Assembly (NCBI GenBank): GCA_027886175.1
Contig: JAJNNQ010000130.1
Location: 14,277,501-14,341,500 of the forward strand
Source: Phylloscopus collybita
Lineage: Eukaryota > Chordata > Aves > Passeriformes > Phylloscopidae
Direction of reading: 5' to 3'
DNA length: 64,000 nucleotides
Shown in pieces: positions 25,093 to 40,131 of this stretch. The translations under genes were made by a program, and so were the position numbers. Numbering within the stretch: the first letter of the stretch is position 1; each line of letters opens with the position of its first letter. Below the pieces are notes generated by a model. The model worked only from the letters and a program-made list of their open reading frames with translations, was not told the DNA's origin and made no database searches.

Positions 25093-25113
25093 TTTTTTTT
25101 TTTTTTTTTTTTT
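25093..25113. repeat. Poly-T tract
   Basis: Twenty-one consecutive T residues, followed about 35 bp later by another T11 run (25151-25161). Confidence 0.92.
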
Positions 25114-27681
25114 CTCTTTGGTGTTTGATCATCTTTTCTGTTTGCTTTCCTTTTTTTTTTTCTTGTAGACTTTCCAGGAAACTCTGAGGAAGATTTTAAA
25201 CTGAAGGGTCATTTGACTAATATTTCAATTTTTGTCTTCTTTTCATAAGAGAAATTCTTCACTCAGCATTTTTTCCTGAATAAAATTATGGTCTTGCAGT
25301 TTTACCACATCGAGTTTATGTTCCCAGGGTTAAATCTGGCCATCACTTTGTGACCAGGTAAGGGTCCAGCTGAGATTGAACTGTGATTCAACACCGATAA
25401 GCCAGCAGCTTTGTTTGCTTGGAGAGATATTTGAAGAATGTGCTGGGGTGTGATTCATCCCTACTGGGAATGGAAGTTGGTGTGGCACCTTGAGGGCACA
25501 GGGCTGGGTGCAGGTTAGCATGCCCTGAGTTAAAGGGTATACAGTTTGTGGTAGATTTGGTATTTACATTTGGGTTTATGCCTAAATCTCTTACTACGGT
25601 ATTCCGTGGACTTCAAAAATGTGGACTGTGAAATCACTTCATACACCCTGTAGTGACAAAACAACTTCTAGCTGTGGGGAAGCACTGGTGGAACCAGCTG
25701 TGTCCACAGCAGCAGGCTGAGGGAAGCCAGGGGATGCTTTCTGGTGTTCTCATGGCTGCCATTGAGAGAGGGTACCCACTAAGGGGCATTCTGTCTCCTT
25801 TATGGGCTTTGCTCCTGAGGTTCCCATGAAACCAGGACATGGAAGACAGCTCTGGTGCATGGATGAACCTGCCCTTGACGTAGGTGGGTTGCAATTAGGG
25901 TGAAGAAGTGGAAACAAAGTGTTGCTGAGGGTTTTTGCAGTATAGATATAACCTAAGTGTCCATAAGATGTGGCTCTTGCATTGCTGTAGTCTTTATATA
26001 GCATGATAAAATCCCACAACCATGAATGAGGAAAGAGTTTAAATGCCTGTGGTGATTTGCCAGAGAGGAATTAGGTGAGGCCAGCTCAGGCTGATTGTAA
26101 GAATTCTCATCCTTCTTATGTCATAATCATTCTTCTCACCATGATGAAGTTCTGCAGTCTTTTTCGAGTCTGTCACTAGCCTTGCAATCTGGAGTAGCAG
26201 CAGTGAGCAGTGGTGCCTTTCATCATCTACAGCCAGGCAGGAGACTGGGGTCACTCCTGCTGAGCGGGTGATGGCTCGCCATCCCTCTCACAGCAAGGCT
26301 AGGCTCTAATTAAAGCCAATCTTTGAGGAATTTACAGCTACTACGGAGCACTTCCATCTGTGAGGTGAGCTTCTGAGAGAGGATAATGCTGGTGCTCATG
26401 TTTCTGCACCAGTTTCCTGTCCTCATCCAGGTGCAACTCAAGCTGTTGGTGATTATCTCTAAATCCTACCATGTCTGGGACCTGTTATCTAAGACACGGC
26501 CTCTCACCCCATACTAAGATGTGGGGGACACAATTGGTTGTCTGTTCCTCAGGTAAAGGTTCCATGGGAGGTTGTGGGGATTTCCTATTAGAAAGCTTCT
26601 CATTTCAGGAATTTGGCCCTTACCCTTCCTCCCTTCTCTCCTCTTGACAGCCTGCCAAAACACAGGTCTTATGAATTTCCAACAGACTGTATGGATTAGC
26701 TGTTGTCCTTTTATCCTCTCTTTTGGTACATGTCTTTTTCTAGTCAAGATTTGTGTGGCAGTTGCTTTCTTGAGGTACTTCAGGGTTTAATAAATTATCA
26801 ATAATTGGTTAATCAATGGCTTTAAATAGCTACATAATTCATCGGTTAGGTTGTTTATAGGTATCCCACCTTCCAGTTCTTAGATTTTAAGCTATTTGCA
26901 ACACACGTATCATTCATGTCTACAATATGCATTGTTCCTTTCTCAAAATCTCTTTCCAAAGTGTCCTTAAAAGAGCATTAATAAAAAGTGTCACTGAACA
27001 GGGAATCATATTATGTATTTGTGGAGGAAAAAAATCAGTTTTCCTATACAGAAAGTCATCACTTGCTCTTAGTTTAAGAAAATGAAAGATATTTGGAATC
27101 TGATGGAAAGGCTCCTGAAACCTCTCCTTTTCTCTTGCCCTCACTTTTTTTTTTATTTTTTTCTTTTCCCTATTGGCAGATTGTTTTGTGACAGCGCACT
27201 GTTTCAGTGTCCTCATAAGGATTCTACAGAAAAAATTATTTCTTCTCTTGTCATCTTGAGGTTGATGGCTGCCTTCCCGTTTCCTCTTCTGGAAGCTGTC
27301 TGTTCCAATACCACAACAGTAAAGATTTGGATTCATTAATACAGCGCCAATTCTGGTTCCAGCAGGTTTTAATTGCAGTGAAATGGAAAGATGTTTCACT
27401 TGATTTGTCCTGGTCTATCCCAGCTGCCAAGTAATGGCTGGTATCATATTTGTTCTGTCAGTCCTACTGGACCATTTTGGAGTGTGGACAAGTCATGAAA
27501 AATGGGTGTGGGCACCCATCCATTTTTTTTGTAATAGCTGAATCCAGAACTGCTTAATTGCATATATATTGCTGTAAAGGGAAGAATCTTTCTATCATCA
27601 TGTATAAAAATGGATGAGGCATCCAATCACTTAAACTGTTACACCTCTAGAAACTGTGAAAGGCAGTGAAGGAGATGTGAA

Positions 27682-27707
27682 GAGCTCTCTTTACATGCAG
27701 AGAGCTC
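27682..27707. repeat. Short perfect hairpin
   Basis: GAGCTCTCT (27682-27690) and AGAGAGCTC (27699-27707) are perfect 9-bp reverse complements around an 8-nt loop. This is too short for a microRNA precursor, and no function is apparent. Confidence 0.7.
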
Positions 27708-30700
27708 CCTTACAAGAGGAAAACTGAACATTCCCATTGCAGTTCTACCAGCTGAGTGTCATGTGGTAGCTTCCTTTTGCACACAGTTGGTAGGAGGAAG
27801 GTCAGAGGATGATGCATGGAGCTAATAAGGATTGGAGAGCTATGCAAGGATGTAGCTGATGGGTCCATAAATTGGTAGACCACCAGCCAAACTCTTCTGA
27901 GACACTGGAGGAGATAAACAAAAGTGCTGGATCTCTGAAACTCAAGTGACCAGTAAGTTGGGTATCTCCCTTCAGCCAGGACAGATGTCTAGGTTTTCCA
28001 TACCTGTTTATTCCTGGTATGCAGGTTAAGGAGGAAAACTTTAAGCTCTCTCTCTCAGTGGAAGCTGGTTGGGTGGTGTGAAAGGGTGGATAAAGTGCCA
28101 TTCAAAGCTGCACCCAGAACAGCTTCTGTTTGCTCCTGGTTGATCCTGAAACAGCTGCTCCTGCCTCAGTTAGGCAGGACTTAATGAAAAAAGGAATTAA
28201 CCACGATTCTTCAGCAACATCATCTCCCACATTGTTATGCTTGTAAAAAGAAAGTAAAACAGCAGTGTTAGCCACAGCTTTTCCAGAGCCGTGAGCCCTG
28301 AAGGCTCTCACTGTCAGTAAGGGAGACAGCTGCCTCTTGTGAGGCTCCAATGACTCCCCCTCTATCTGGATTTTACTAAAGGAGTTTGCACATGAGAACG
28401 GGTCCTTTGTGCTGTTGTAAGCTGCCTTACAACAGTGCTGGGCAAATAGTAATGAAGATAGCTTTTGTCTGAAAAATGAATTACTGTCAGAAGGCATATC
28501 CCCACCTTCAAAGTGCCAGAAAAAAAAAAAAAAATCCTTACAGCTTTCAGGAGCTCTTCCTGAATCTCAAATATGCTTGAAGGTTTTACTCAGATCTTTC
28601 AGGACTGGAACTATGACTCGGGCTATTGCTGCATGAACATTAATGGATTTGATTATTCAAGAATGCCCTCAGTCTACAAGTTCAAAAGCACGTGACTTGT
28701 GGCTTCATTCCCAGGGTCACAGTGAAAATTCCTTTTGCATTCTTTTCCCCACACAGCGTATAGAGTGGCAATGAGCATTTTCAGTATTTGTCATGCCCAA
28801 GGGGATAACCCAAAACCATCAGAATTTTCTTAGGATTGTTGTTATCTCTAGAATAATTTCTATTTCATGAAGATAAGCTCACCAAAGATGAATATGTGAT
28901 AGGATGGATTTCTTCCATCGCTAATATGCAGTTAAGAACATAAATGAATGACAGCCACAGAGGGCCAAAAATGTAACCACCAAATGATTGCAGAAAAATT
29001 GTTCAAAAATATCCTCAATGCTTTGAATAACTATGAAGAAAGCATCTTATGCTTTTGATTAATTCCTGAGTATTCTTACCTGATCTCTCCCTTCTCCGTA
29101 TTGTCATCACCAAAACCCAGAGGGAGACTCCTACAGATGTGCTCTCAATTTCAAATCCAGAATGGTTTGAAATTCAGGGAGTGCAAGTGGGAGAAGAATT
29201 TGGCTGTCCACAGGTATAGTTCAAAAATGCTGTGGTATAACCCTGATTACTAAAGGAACAAGAGAGACACTGTGGTAACTGGAAGCTTGGAAGAATTAGG
29301 GAAGGTGGCCAGGAGATTTCAGAAGTGACTGACAGCTTCCATAAGTGCCCTTCAGCCAGCTGAGGTCTCCAGGGGTTGCTGCATCAGTGGGAAGGAGCAG
29401 CTGTGCTCCTGCACTTCTGTCACACAGCACAGGGCCAGCACATAAAACTGGTTTTCAGGGTTCACACTTTTCACCCAGACTATCAACAGCTGTAGGAAGA
29501 ACTAGTTAATTATGTCAGGTGGGGGTTTCTTATAATCTGAGCTGTTGGTAACTGAGAATTTACAAACTCTGCAGCTGCAACCTGCCATCCTCTAACTGGG
29601 AAACTGCAAATATCTCAAAACCAGCAATAAATATCTATAGGTTTCTATAACAACAACAACAGTGCTCAAACACCACTGCAAGAAAATACTTATTAAGGCC
29701 TAGGTCTGCTCAAAACAGAGAGTTAGAGAGGCTTGAGTAACCTTTTTTTGAGGCTGAACTTGCCAGAGCTGATTCAGTCCTCCTGTAGCTTGAAATTGCT
29801 CAGCTAGAGGACTTCCATTCTTATGGTATGAAAGTACTGCCTTAAAACGACGTGTTTAAAATGTAACAACCTGTAATAGTAAAAGCCTATGTCCCCAGAA
29901 GTCTGATTTACAAACCTTTTCAGAAACTTCATTTACTGGGCCAGAGGTTTCTTACACACTTTGGGAGAGGAAGCACTGATCCCATCTCACTTTATGCTTC
30001 TTATTTACAGTCTGAATTAATTCAAGGAGTGCAGCTATTGACAGCATTCAGAGAACAGCAAACAGTGGCACAAGGCTGAGCCTGTGGGGAGAGCTTCTGA
30101 TTCTGCCTTACTTCTGAAAACACATTGTGTGAACACAGCCATAAATGTCTGAGGTTGGACTTGGAGATTACTGGCTCTCCAGATTTCTTCTGCTGGGGTT
30201 AATACAATATTGGGGGTGTAGATTATTACAAGGAGACACTGGAAGAGTGGGACACTGGTTGAAGGTAGTGATCCATAAAAGGTTTACAGGAGGACTTCTG
30301 CTAGTGTGGCCTTCAGTAGATCCTTCAGGGACAAGGAGTTTCAGCTGCCTCTTAAACTGGGATGGCCATTAAATATTCACTTGGTTTTTAAAATGTGTAT
30401 TTCATTGCAATACCTGTTTTAGCAAAATCATGACAGAGTAATGAATCGAACTAATGAGGCCTCAAAGCTTTATTTCTTTTTTAGCAAGTAGAGGAAGTTC
30501 CATGTAGCTTCTGAGATATTATCGCTGTGTATCTTGCTAATTAGAAGAGAATAAAGAGAATAATTTCCATTTTAAAGCTGAAGGACTGAGGCACAAAGAA
30601 GGCCAGACTTATTTAAATTCACCCTAAAAGAACTGGTATCCCAAATGCCAACTTGGCAGAGGATGACATCTCTAAATACTTAATAAATAATCATGTGGAT

Positions 30701-33700
30701 TATGCTGTGGATGCAATGTGTGCTGTCTGAGAGATGAGTAAGCTGAGAAATGCAGTCTTTAGAATGCTTGTCTCAAAGGAAGCCTCAGGAAATGAATCCT
30801 CTTTCTCCAGGGAGTGTTTTGTCCTTGGTCACTTAAATGTCCTTTTAATGCTGGATTTATGAAACTGTGAACTGAAAGAGCCAGTGGTGTAAGAGCACAA
30901 TTCCAAGAGGCACTGAGCTGGTACACATGGCTCAGTCACGTGTGCTAGTGTGGAGCTTGAGGGTGGTGAGAGGTGCTAGAAAAATATTATGTGTCAATTT
31001 AGAGTTTGGTGAGGAAATATATCATTCTACCTTGGATCCTCAATGGATATGGTTTTCATATCTGTGTTCTGAAATTTCAGAGATAGACAAGAGTAAAAAG
31101 AAAATAGAGATTTCAAATCTCAGTGAATATCAGGGCTTTGAAGCTAAAAATGAAATGCATCTGTATCTATTTTTTGAATAAAAGAAGAAATATGTCGATA
31201 TGTACATATATGTAGCTAGTGAAGGGCAGAAAGTGGAAGATTTTTGCATGAGGTTATATTAGCATCTGCAAATATATGGCTTGCATGCTGAGAACCTAAA
31301 ATTATTAGCAAAGGTGTAATTTAATTGAATGTCATAAAACCTTTTCTGTTATTAATTGGGCTTTTAATACTGTTTGTGCTCAGGGACTCTATAATCACTT
31401 TATGGGCATGGACATTAGGCAGACAGTAAAGTGAGGCATTTAAAGTTACGTGGAGTGGAATTTTCACAAAACTGCAGAGTTTTCTTTGCGTTTAAAGTTT
31501 TTAAACCAGAAGCAGAGTGCTTCCTGAAGAACGTAACACAGAGGGAATCTACAACCTTGAGCAAGGACTTAGGGTCGTGTTCAGTGGTCTGTCTTTTGGA
31601 GAAGGTTTTGTTGGGAAGACAAACTGGTTCCTTTCAGCTGTATGAATGAAAGAAGCTCTTGACTTTTTGTCTTCTAACTTAAAATATGTCTGCAAGTAAA
31701 AGTATGTGTGAAAGTGTGTTAGGAAATAGAGAAGATCTGGGATAAAAAAAAAAATGGTTGCTATGATGGGCAGTAAAAGACAGATCTCTCCTGTATTTTC
31801 CCCAAAATTTCAGGCAACCTAGAAGGAATCTGCTGGAAAAGTTATGGATGTTTTCGTCAAGTCACTGAAGCTAGGTACAAAATCTCTTCCAGTGGAAATA
31901 CTGTGCCTGGACCAAGTATGATGAACAGAGTGAGAGGGCTCACCTCTATGCTTGGAAACTTTTTGCAGGAGCTTGATGGAATACTTGTCTGGAGGCAAAA
32001 CAAAACAAAAAACTCCCCCATTAATAGCCAAATAAAACAAGTGGCTTGACAGGTAGTTTTTCTCAGGTAGATAAAAGACTTAGGAGCAAATGGGAAACAT
32101 TAAATAATGGCCCAAACTGTGAAATTACAGGGAGATGACTTGCCCTTAGTGCTCAGGAGAAAATGGGTTAATCAAAAAGGGGAGCAACCACAACATTCCA
32201 CCTGTGATAGAGAATGTAAATCAGTGGTGAAAATGGTATGCACAGCTCTGGGGCTTACTTAAATACTTCTTTCTCTAAGAAAAAAATTTAAAAAGGAAGG
32301 ATTACAGTGTACATTTTAGTCCTACAGTGCATTTCAAAGATGTTTTGTGAGCAGCTCATCCAGGAAGTAGAGTCATGCAGATTCTGGCCCAGTGTCTGTT
32401 TTGATTGTGATGTTGTTAAATAGTCCTTTTCTGCAATTCTGCATGTATCCAGTTCAATAGGTCCCAGCAATAATACAGAAATATGGTGATACTGTAGAAA
32501 TACCTTGGTTAAATTAGCATGTGAGACTGGAATATGGTGCATTTTCTAAAGACTCTATCCCAAGTTATGAGGGATAACTTGAACATTGCCTTTGAGAGAG
32601 GACTGTGGAAGACTGTTGCCATTAAAAGATCCAGTGTGTCAGGTGTGTGTAGAAAATGACTATGTAGAGGCTGTGGCTGAAGACATCGTAACACAATACT
32701 GAATATTCTGGCCTGCAGAATTGTGATGGGGTGTGTGGAAATAGGAAACAGATGGGCATTTAAACACAGAGATCATCTTAGGCAAGACAAGATTTACCTG
32801 CCCTAAATTAGATAGCTCAGTCTAAGTTACTCAGCCTAAGCTCCTAATCTTTATTGAACCAACCTTTGCCATAAGAAAGCAACGGTGTAAGGGAAAGGGT
32901 CAACAACACAGTGAATGGAAACTATTTGCTGGTCATAGGATTTTGGTAGTTGTAGCTCCAAAGTGGAGTTACTGATGGGTAAGCCACGATCTGAGCATTT
33001 TCCACTGAGTTGAAAGATGAAAAAATAATAAGAGAACACACTCTTTTCAATATGTTGGAATAAAACCACTAAGTTTTTTAGTCCTGAGAATGCTGTTGCT
33101 CCCCTGGAGTACTTTTATTTTTTATGACTTGCATCCTGGAGCATCCTGGTGTGAGTCAAACTTTTTATGTTTCCCATTTTACCACAGTGATGGGGAAATG
33201 CCTTTTTTCATAATTCCACTCTTTGATTTTTTCTTACATTCCTTTTGGAAGTTTTTATCACTAAGAAATGTTACTGACACACGCAAAAGACCAGCTCTCT
33301 GGGGAAAACAAATCTTAACACTCTCTACTCTCCATGTTCCCCATCTCTACCTTTGCTCCTGTCTTTCTTCCCTCAGTTCTTTCTACAGACCCTGTAAAAT
33401 GACTGCAGTGATGCTCCTGAGTGTTAGTGATGAAATGAAGGTTTCATAGCAGTGGAGCCAGAAGATCTCTTGGCTGAACTGCAGGCCAGGTGAAGTTATG
33501 ACAGGGGAGTTTGTGATATACTTTTCCACAGTGTCCTGCCAGGACAGTGCATGCTTTTTCCATGCTCATTTTCCCATTCGGGCTCTGGATTTTTGTTCAT
33601 TGAACCCCTGGTAGAAAGTGGTTTAGATGAGACATTTTCTTTTTTTTTTTTTCAGAAAAGCAAAGAACATTTTGAATGCACTTCTTCCAGCAGTTTTCTG

Positions 33701-35312
33701 GAACCATCTGTTTAGTGAAAAAAACAACCAAAAAACAAAACCTGGCAGAATATTTCTTTTCTCATTATTTAGTATTATATTTTATATAAAACTCCAGAGG
33801 ATTTATTAAACTGAATAATTTCATTGCCTTTTTATAATGAGAAAAGTTTATTAGAGAACACAGGGTCATAAACCTTTTCCTATAAACATCTTAATTGATC
33901 CATTTGAGCTTCAGTCTGCTCTTTCCAGCCCTTCAAACATGATCACCTCAAGCATTCCTAATGATGAGTGAGGATGCAGCACGCCCCTCCTGAGGGACTG
34001 CTTTTAGCTAAACAACCCAAACATGACCTTCAAAATCAATCTGAGGTGAAAAACTGGAGTAGTTTCCTTCTTCTATTGGCTCATATGTTCCTTGGAATTC
34101 AACTGAATTCCAGAATTTTATCTTGACAATTAGTGAAAACCTGGCTGTGGAATGGTCATCGTGAGTTTCAAACACAGTGATTTTGCTGGAATGGTTAAGA
34201 AATTTTGTAATTTTCAAAGGAAAGGGTCTGTAATAAAGTATTGTTTAGGTCTGTTGCCCAGGGAATCCACACATTTGTTATGTACACAGAATTCTGTCAC
34301 TTGTGCTCCCCACAGGCTTGAAAGACGCACTCACACAATGTTTTTCTCTGTTTTATTACTGATACAGCTGTATCCATCACAAAAATTTTGGAGTACACGT
34401 GCTCTTTTGCTGCATGATTAAAAGAGAATTATATTGTTTCATGTCTCAAAACCTCCTTTGGCAACTATATCTTCTTATTAATTTATTGAAATTGGCAAGC
34501 TGACTGTGTGGGAAGAGGTTCAAGAGTTGCATCAGTTCGATCTGGATTAATTCCTGACTGGATGTGAGATATTTCTGTTGTAGGCAGCTCACACTCAACT
34601 TGAAATGCTACCTGCCCATGTTTGGAGCTGTCTGCCATCTGAAACTCTCAGAAGAATTGCTGCAACTGGATCTCAATTTATGGCACAGAATTGCTTGTAG
34701 AGATGCAGTGTTGAATAAATCACATGGGCTTTTTAGAAAAGGCGCTCGTTAATGTAATTTCCAAAAGCTCTGGTCAGGCTTTAAAGGCTGAAAAATAATA
34801 ATTAAAAAAAAATAAAAAATCAAGGGACAAGGTAGAGAGTAAAAATAGTGAAGTGATAAGAAAATTTGATTTTGGTTTAAAGACTAGTTAAAATGTTTTG
34901 TAACTGACTGTCTAGAAAGATAAAGTATAAATAGTGATGAATTATGTGAGACAGTTGCAACAAATCTAAATGTTTATATGGATTGGTTTTGTGAATGTCC
35001 AGGAGACTTTCTAATGATACATTATGTATATAAACCTAAATTATGCGGAAATCAAGTTATTTTTCTGAATAATTTTTTAACATAAAGAAACAAAAAAAAA
35101 GAAAAGAAGAGAAAAAAAAGTCCTAAAAAATAAAGTCTTCACAGATCTTTCTTTTTTGATTGTAATACGAATGATAGTGCATACTCTTTGAAATTATGAC
35201 AATAAATAATTTGAATTGACTTGGGTTATGGAATGGTTTGTAAGTGTTCTGATACAAAATGTTAGTTTATTACTCTGACTTCTGCAAATATAGAATTAAG
35301 TAGACTTGTGGA

Positions 35313-35346
35313 GGTTTGGTTTGGTTTGGTTTTTGTTTGTTTTTTC
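35313..35346. repeat. (GGTTT)n / (TTTG)n simple repeat
   Basis: Mostly G and T on the plus strand: GGTTT units pass into TTTG and a T run. Confidence 0.88.
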
Positions 35347-36410
35347 TTAAGCCTGTACTCTAAATAGCACAGTGTCATATCTGTTTGCTAACTGGATAAG
35401 GCAACACAAAAAAATCAGTAGGAAGTAAATTATCCTGTAAATTATACACCAAAGACAAGGAGAGAGGAGACTAACAAGCCTCCTGGAATCTTCAGAACAT
35501 ATAAAACCTTTTCCTTCCTTCATCTCCAGCAGAAGTAGCATTTGGTTTTGGCTGTGTACCTGGACACCAGACTTAGAAATATCTGGGCTCCTTCCTGCCT
35601 GAGGAAGAGAGAGGCCAGATTTTTTGGCTGACCTGCAGGCTTCTCATTTAATTTCTTTCTGGTCACATTTCTTGAAGACAGGGCCTGCTTTACAGACAGG
35701 GTGGTCAGAACAGCAGTTCCACTGCCAATTCACGTTATTTAGATATTTACAGACATATATGCAAAAGTATTTGTTCAGGTGCTGCATTCAGAGGAACACC
35801 TGCTCCCTCACAAAAACTGATGTACGCAAAAGTACGTTGCAGAAAAATACTTCTTTGCCCGGAAGAGCAAGCCAAAATGAATGCAGGTTTAATAATACAG
35901 GAGGGAATTCCCAAAGTGCTTAGCATTGCTTGGATTACGTTCCCGGATGTTTGTGAGATCTTTCACTGCAGGTAGTGATAAGAAAAGAGTTGGCTTGACC
36001 CATTAGAAAAAAAATTTTGATTCCTTTCTCATTTTCTTCAGAATCAGTTGGCAGTGTGTGAGAGGTAGACATTCTTCTGATGTTGGATGGAAATACCATC
36101 ATATGGCTTTCTTGGAATTTATTTGTGAACTTGGACTCTGAGGCAGCCTCTGGGTAACTGGGGAGATGGTAAGTGGAAGCACAGATACACACCATTTTTT
36201 GGCCCTGGTATATTTTTAGTGCATAAGAAGATGGTTCATTCCAGATGAGTTCTACTGAAGCATCTTCAGAGACATGGACACAACTGGCTCATTTTTTGGG
36301 AGGCAGTTGAGGAAGGGTGGAAATCAGTTTCATTGGGCTCAGAGAAATTCAGGAAGCATGTACCATTAAGTAAAGCTGCCCAAAATGATTGGGCAAAGCC
36401 ATTTATCCCT

Positions 36411-36512
36411 CAAAAAAAACCCAAAACCAAACCCAAAACAAACAAACAAAACAAAACAAAACCACAAAACAAACAAACAAACGAACAAAACCCCAAACCA
36501 AACCTTAAAAAA
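36411..36512. repeat. A/C-only low-complexity tract
   Basis: About 100 bp that, on the plus strand, is nearly all A and C in AAAC, AACA and CCAAA-type units, with one G and two T. The Lys/Gln/Asn/Thr-rich ORFs crossing it are artefacts of composition. Confidence 0.93.
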
Positions 36513-39346
36513 ATTTGACTTTCAAGTGAGAAATAAAGATACGTACATGATCTTAACGTTATCTTTGAATATTTATGCAGTGCTGATATAGATTAATGTA
36601 AGTTTTGCAGCATGATTTACTCATTAACAATGGTGGCATCCAATCATATGACTAACATATATGTCTGAAATTTATATGATGATGGATTATGTATGTCTAT
36701 ACAGTTGCAGACATAAATTCTCTCTGTAAATATATATAAATATGCAAGGGTTTGTGTATCATACCTGTCATTTAAATGCACAAAGATACATGAGCTTTAC
36801 AGAACTTTCCCATTTTGGGAGGTGTTTCTAAGGAATCTCATACCCACTGGGATATATTGGCTTCCAACACCACAGTGAGAGTGTGACATGTAATTATAAG
36901 AGTAAATCCACATATAAAACCAGAGGCATTTGGCATGTGCTTGCATCCCTGTCTAAACTCATCCTGCTTAGCTTGATAAAATAACACTGGAGCAGAAATG
37001 GCACAAGTTTTTTATTGTACATCAAAACAGAGTGGAAACCCTTCCCCAGCTGTGGTTATGTGCAGGAATCACAGACCCATAATGCTGTACATTCTGTTGC
37101 TGTTGTTACCTGGATTAGTTTAAGCTGGGATATTTACCATCACGTGTCCTGTAGTCACCATTTAAATATCTTTTTTTTTTCTTTGATTACATCTAGAGTC
37201 ACTGTAAGACTTTCATGAGTCCTTTACACCACTGAAATAAGAGGAAGAAAGAGAGAATACCAACTTTCATCCTTTCTCTTAGAAAACAGCATTTCTTGAG
37301 AGCTGGAGGGAAAGTGCTGTGGCTCAGAGCTGCTGATTACTGTGTAACTCATGAATTAGAAGGTAATGAAGTATTTTGCCATGTAAGCAATTAAAGGTCC
37401 TGTCACCTATTGAGCTGGTGATTCCAGAACCACATTTGTGTCTTTGTGACTGTTTATGAAGCCACACAATTTTTTGTGTCTGCTCAGATGCCAGGTTCTT
37501 CACTTCCAGCTGGTACATATACACAGGGTGCAGAAATGGCTTAGAAAGAGCCTGAAGCCTCAGAGAGGATTCCTCAGTAAGTCTGAGGTGTCATCTACTG
37601 ACTGTGGTCAGAATGGGGTTTGGCGGGGGAAATTGAGCATTGGTCTTTCTCCAGAAGTGAGGAAGATGCTGTTTAAAAGCTCAAGGCAGGAGCCTCCTAA
37701 GTGAGCTTGTGTCTGGATATGATTTAAATAATTTCTCGTGTGGAGAGTAAAACTTATTATCTGAAAAAGCTGTAAAATGACTGCATGTTCTGCACACCCT
37801 GGCATTTCAGATCTGTCAAAAGAGGACAGATCTAGTCTGCAATGATATAGAAACTGAAATACTGAAATAGCTGGCTGTTGAAATAAAATAGAAATAACAG
37901 GATGAGATGACAATCAAAAATCTTTTAAAGTTCCAGAAATAGATTTGCCTCTGAACAGAACAGTTTTCTTTACAAGTAGGATCAAAAGTTTACACTTTTG
38001 GAGAACAGATCTGTCCTTCTGATTCCTAGTTTCTTATGGTTTGGGCACCTGAGAAGTACCTCAGGAATGGCTTGGAACTCTGCATCCCAGGCAGACCAGT
38101 TGTTTGGTTTTAGTATAGTATATAAATAAATTTGCTTTCAGCTGGGAATTCATTCTTAACAAACAAAAGCTGTTTGACAGCCAGGAAAGGTCTACGATCC
38201 CAAGTGCTAAACCCTGAGCGCAGGCTCTTTCAGTGCTCGAAACACTCGAAAAGTTGGAAGCAACAACAAATTGGTTGTGAAATGAAATCACTCCACCAAC
38301 ATTAGGGGGATTTTGAAAGTAATCCCTGGTTTAGTCACCAGGTTATTTTAACTGTGGCACTCTGCTTCTAATGCAGATATTTCCAGTACTGAGGGGAAAC
38401 TGTGAGTGGAAGCTTTCAGATGCAGCATGATTAAGTCAAGGATATAAAGATATGGATCTCTGAGGAGCGAGGACATGAACCCAAGTAGGACTGATTTGCT
38501 TTCCAGCTTTTTGAGAGCTCATGTTAAAACACACAGCTCTGTCAATAGAGCTCAAGAGGTAGCTTTTACATTGCAGCTACACAGTGTCTGTAATAGGGTT
38601 CAGTTATTGTGCTAACGGTAAGTGAGGGATCTGCAAAAATTTTCCAGATTTCTAGGAGAAAAAAATAAAATTAATGCAGTCTGCTTCACATAACTGTCTG
38701 CAGTGAGCAATAAAATGGCTGTAACAGGGATCATTGCTTCGCACATGGAAAAAATATAGGTTTTCTATATACTTGTAATGCATTTGCTTAAAATTTATTG
38801 CACATGTATTTAAAATATATATCCCCTGTATAAAATACTGTCTGTTTAAAATGGGACAACTTTGCCAGTTTTCATAATATTTCAAATATGTGGTATAACA
38901 AAATACATTCAAAGTATCATTAAAAATGGAACTTCTGGAACATTTAAATGTGGTTATTTGTTGTCTTAAGTATCTTTAAAGAAGCATGTGTGTGAAGCAT
39001 TTTTCAGATACATAACTGAGAAGAACAAAATAGAGATTCCCCCACCCCTTCTGGGCAACCTGTGACAAGATTTAGTCCAAAATAATAGTGTACAGCAGGC
39101 TGAAGGTATATTTGTGTCTTATCTCCTCCCTGTGCTTTGTGAAGTAGCAGTATAATATTTTCTACTGGCCAGATTCAGTATAAAGTCCTGACTTTTCCAT
39201 ATTCCAATGATGCAAAGTATCCATGGGCTTGGCTAAACACAGATAAACCAGCTTTACAGCTGTTTTCTGCTGCCAAAGGAGTGCAAAGCAGCTGGAACTT
39301 ATTGGTAAATCTGGTTTTATATATTTTCAGTGCATTCAGAAACCCG

Positions 39347-39402
39347 TGTGTTTGGTTGGGTGTTTTGTTTGTTGTTTTGTTTGTTTGTTTGTTTTGTTGT
39401 TT
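39347..39402. repeat. (TTTG)n simple repeat
   Basis: T/G-only stretch of TTTG and TTTTG units, the complementary orientation of the A/C tract at 36411-36512. Confidence 0.92.
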
Positions 39403-40104
39403 AAACATACAGCAAGTGGGAAAGGCTGGTTTGTCTCCTGAAATGAGAAGCCAACAAGGTTCAGAACCCAGAGCTCCTGGATAATGCAGTACTTGGGCCA
39501 AGCTCTGCCTTCACAGGTTGAACATAACTAACAGGGAGCACTGCACTTGCTTTGACAGATGCATTTTATCCCTGGAAGCTGCTCAAAAATGAACCTGGAG
39601 CACTAATTCTCTGATGGCAGCCTTAGGAAAAGAGAGGGAGTAAGTGAAGGTAGAGAAAGTCCAACGATGGACAAATGGTGTGGGGGCGAGTAAGTTGTGC
39701 CTAGAGCTGAACAGGAAATAGGTTTCCCAGCCCACAGTAATAGTAAAAATTGTAAAAATAAAGTGGGCATGTAGAACTTTTCCTACTTTGTGTCTGGATA
39801 ACAATAGCAATTAAGAAAAAATAATTATGAACAAGACCATTCTATCCTTTGGTTAAGGTTATAGATGATTTCTGATTTGCATGACACGGATTCAAGACCT
39901 CTTATCTCAGAGTCAAACCAGGACTTAAATCTGCATTCCTGAGATGAATCTCTCACCTTTAGGATGTAGGAGAGGTGGGTAGTAGTAAAAAATCTTGTGT
40001 TGTGACACAATTTTTGTTTTAGACATGGAGCACTTTAAATTGATACATTCATGCAAATGTTTTTGTTTTGACAAATCTGTGCTGTTTGAAGAGAAACACT
40101 TTTC

Positions 40105-40131
40105 AATAACAACAACAACAATAATAATAAA
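40105..40131. repeat. (AAC)n(AAT)n microsatellite
   Basis: About four AAC triplets followed by about four AAT triplets, probably length-variable. Confidence 0.9.

Larger units (their letters stand above)
23095..35310. other. Long non-coding stretch with simple repeats
   Basis: No gene or recognised transposon was found in about 12 kb. Simple sequence includes an A/C tract at 23874-23913, T21 at 25093-25113, T11 at 25151-25161, (AAC)n near 29650, and CAAAA units at 31997-32012. A 9-bp inverted repeat lies at 27682-27707. Segment 23200-23480 is complex with several CpGs and may be a conserved element. ORFs (up to about 160 codons, 26920-27399 minus) resemble nothing and cross poly-pyrimidine runs. 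Confidence 0.55.
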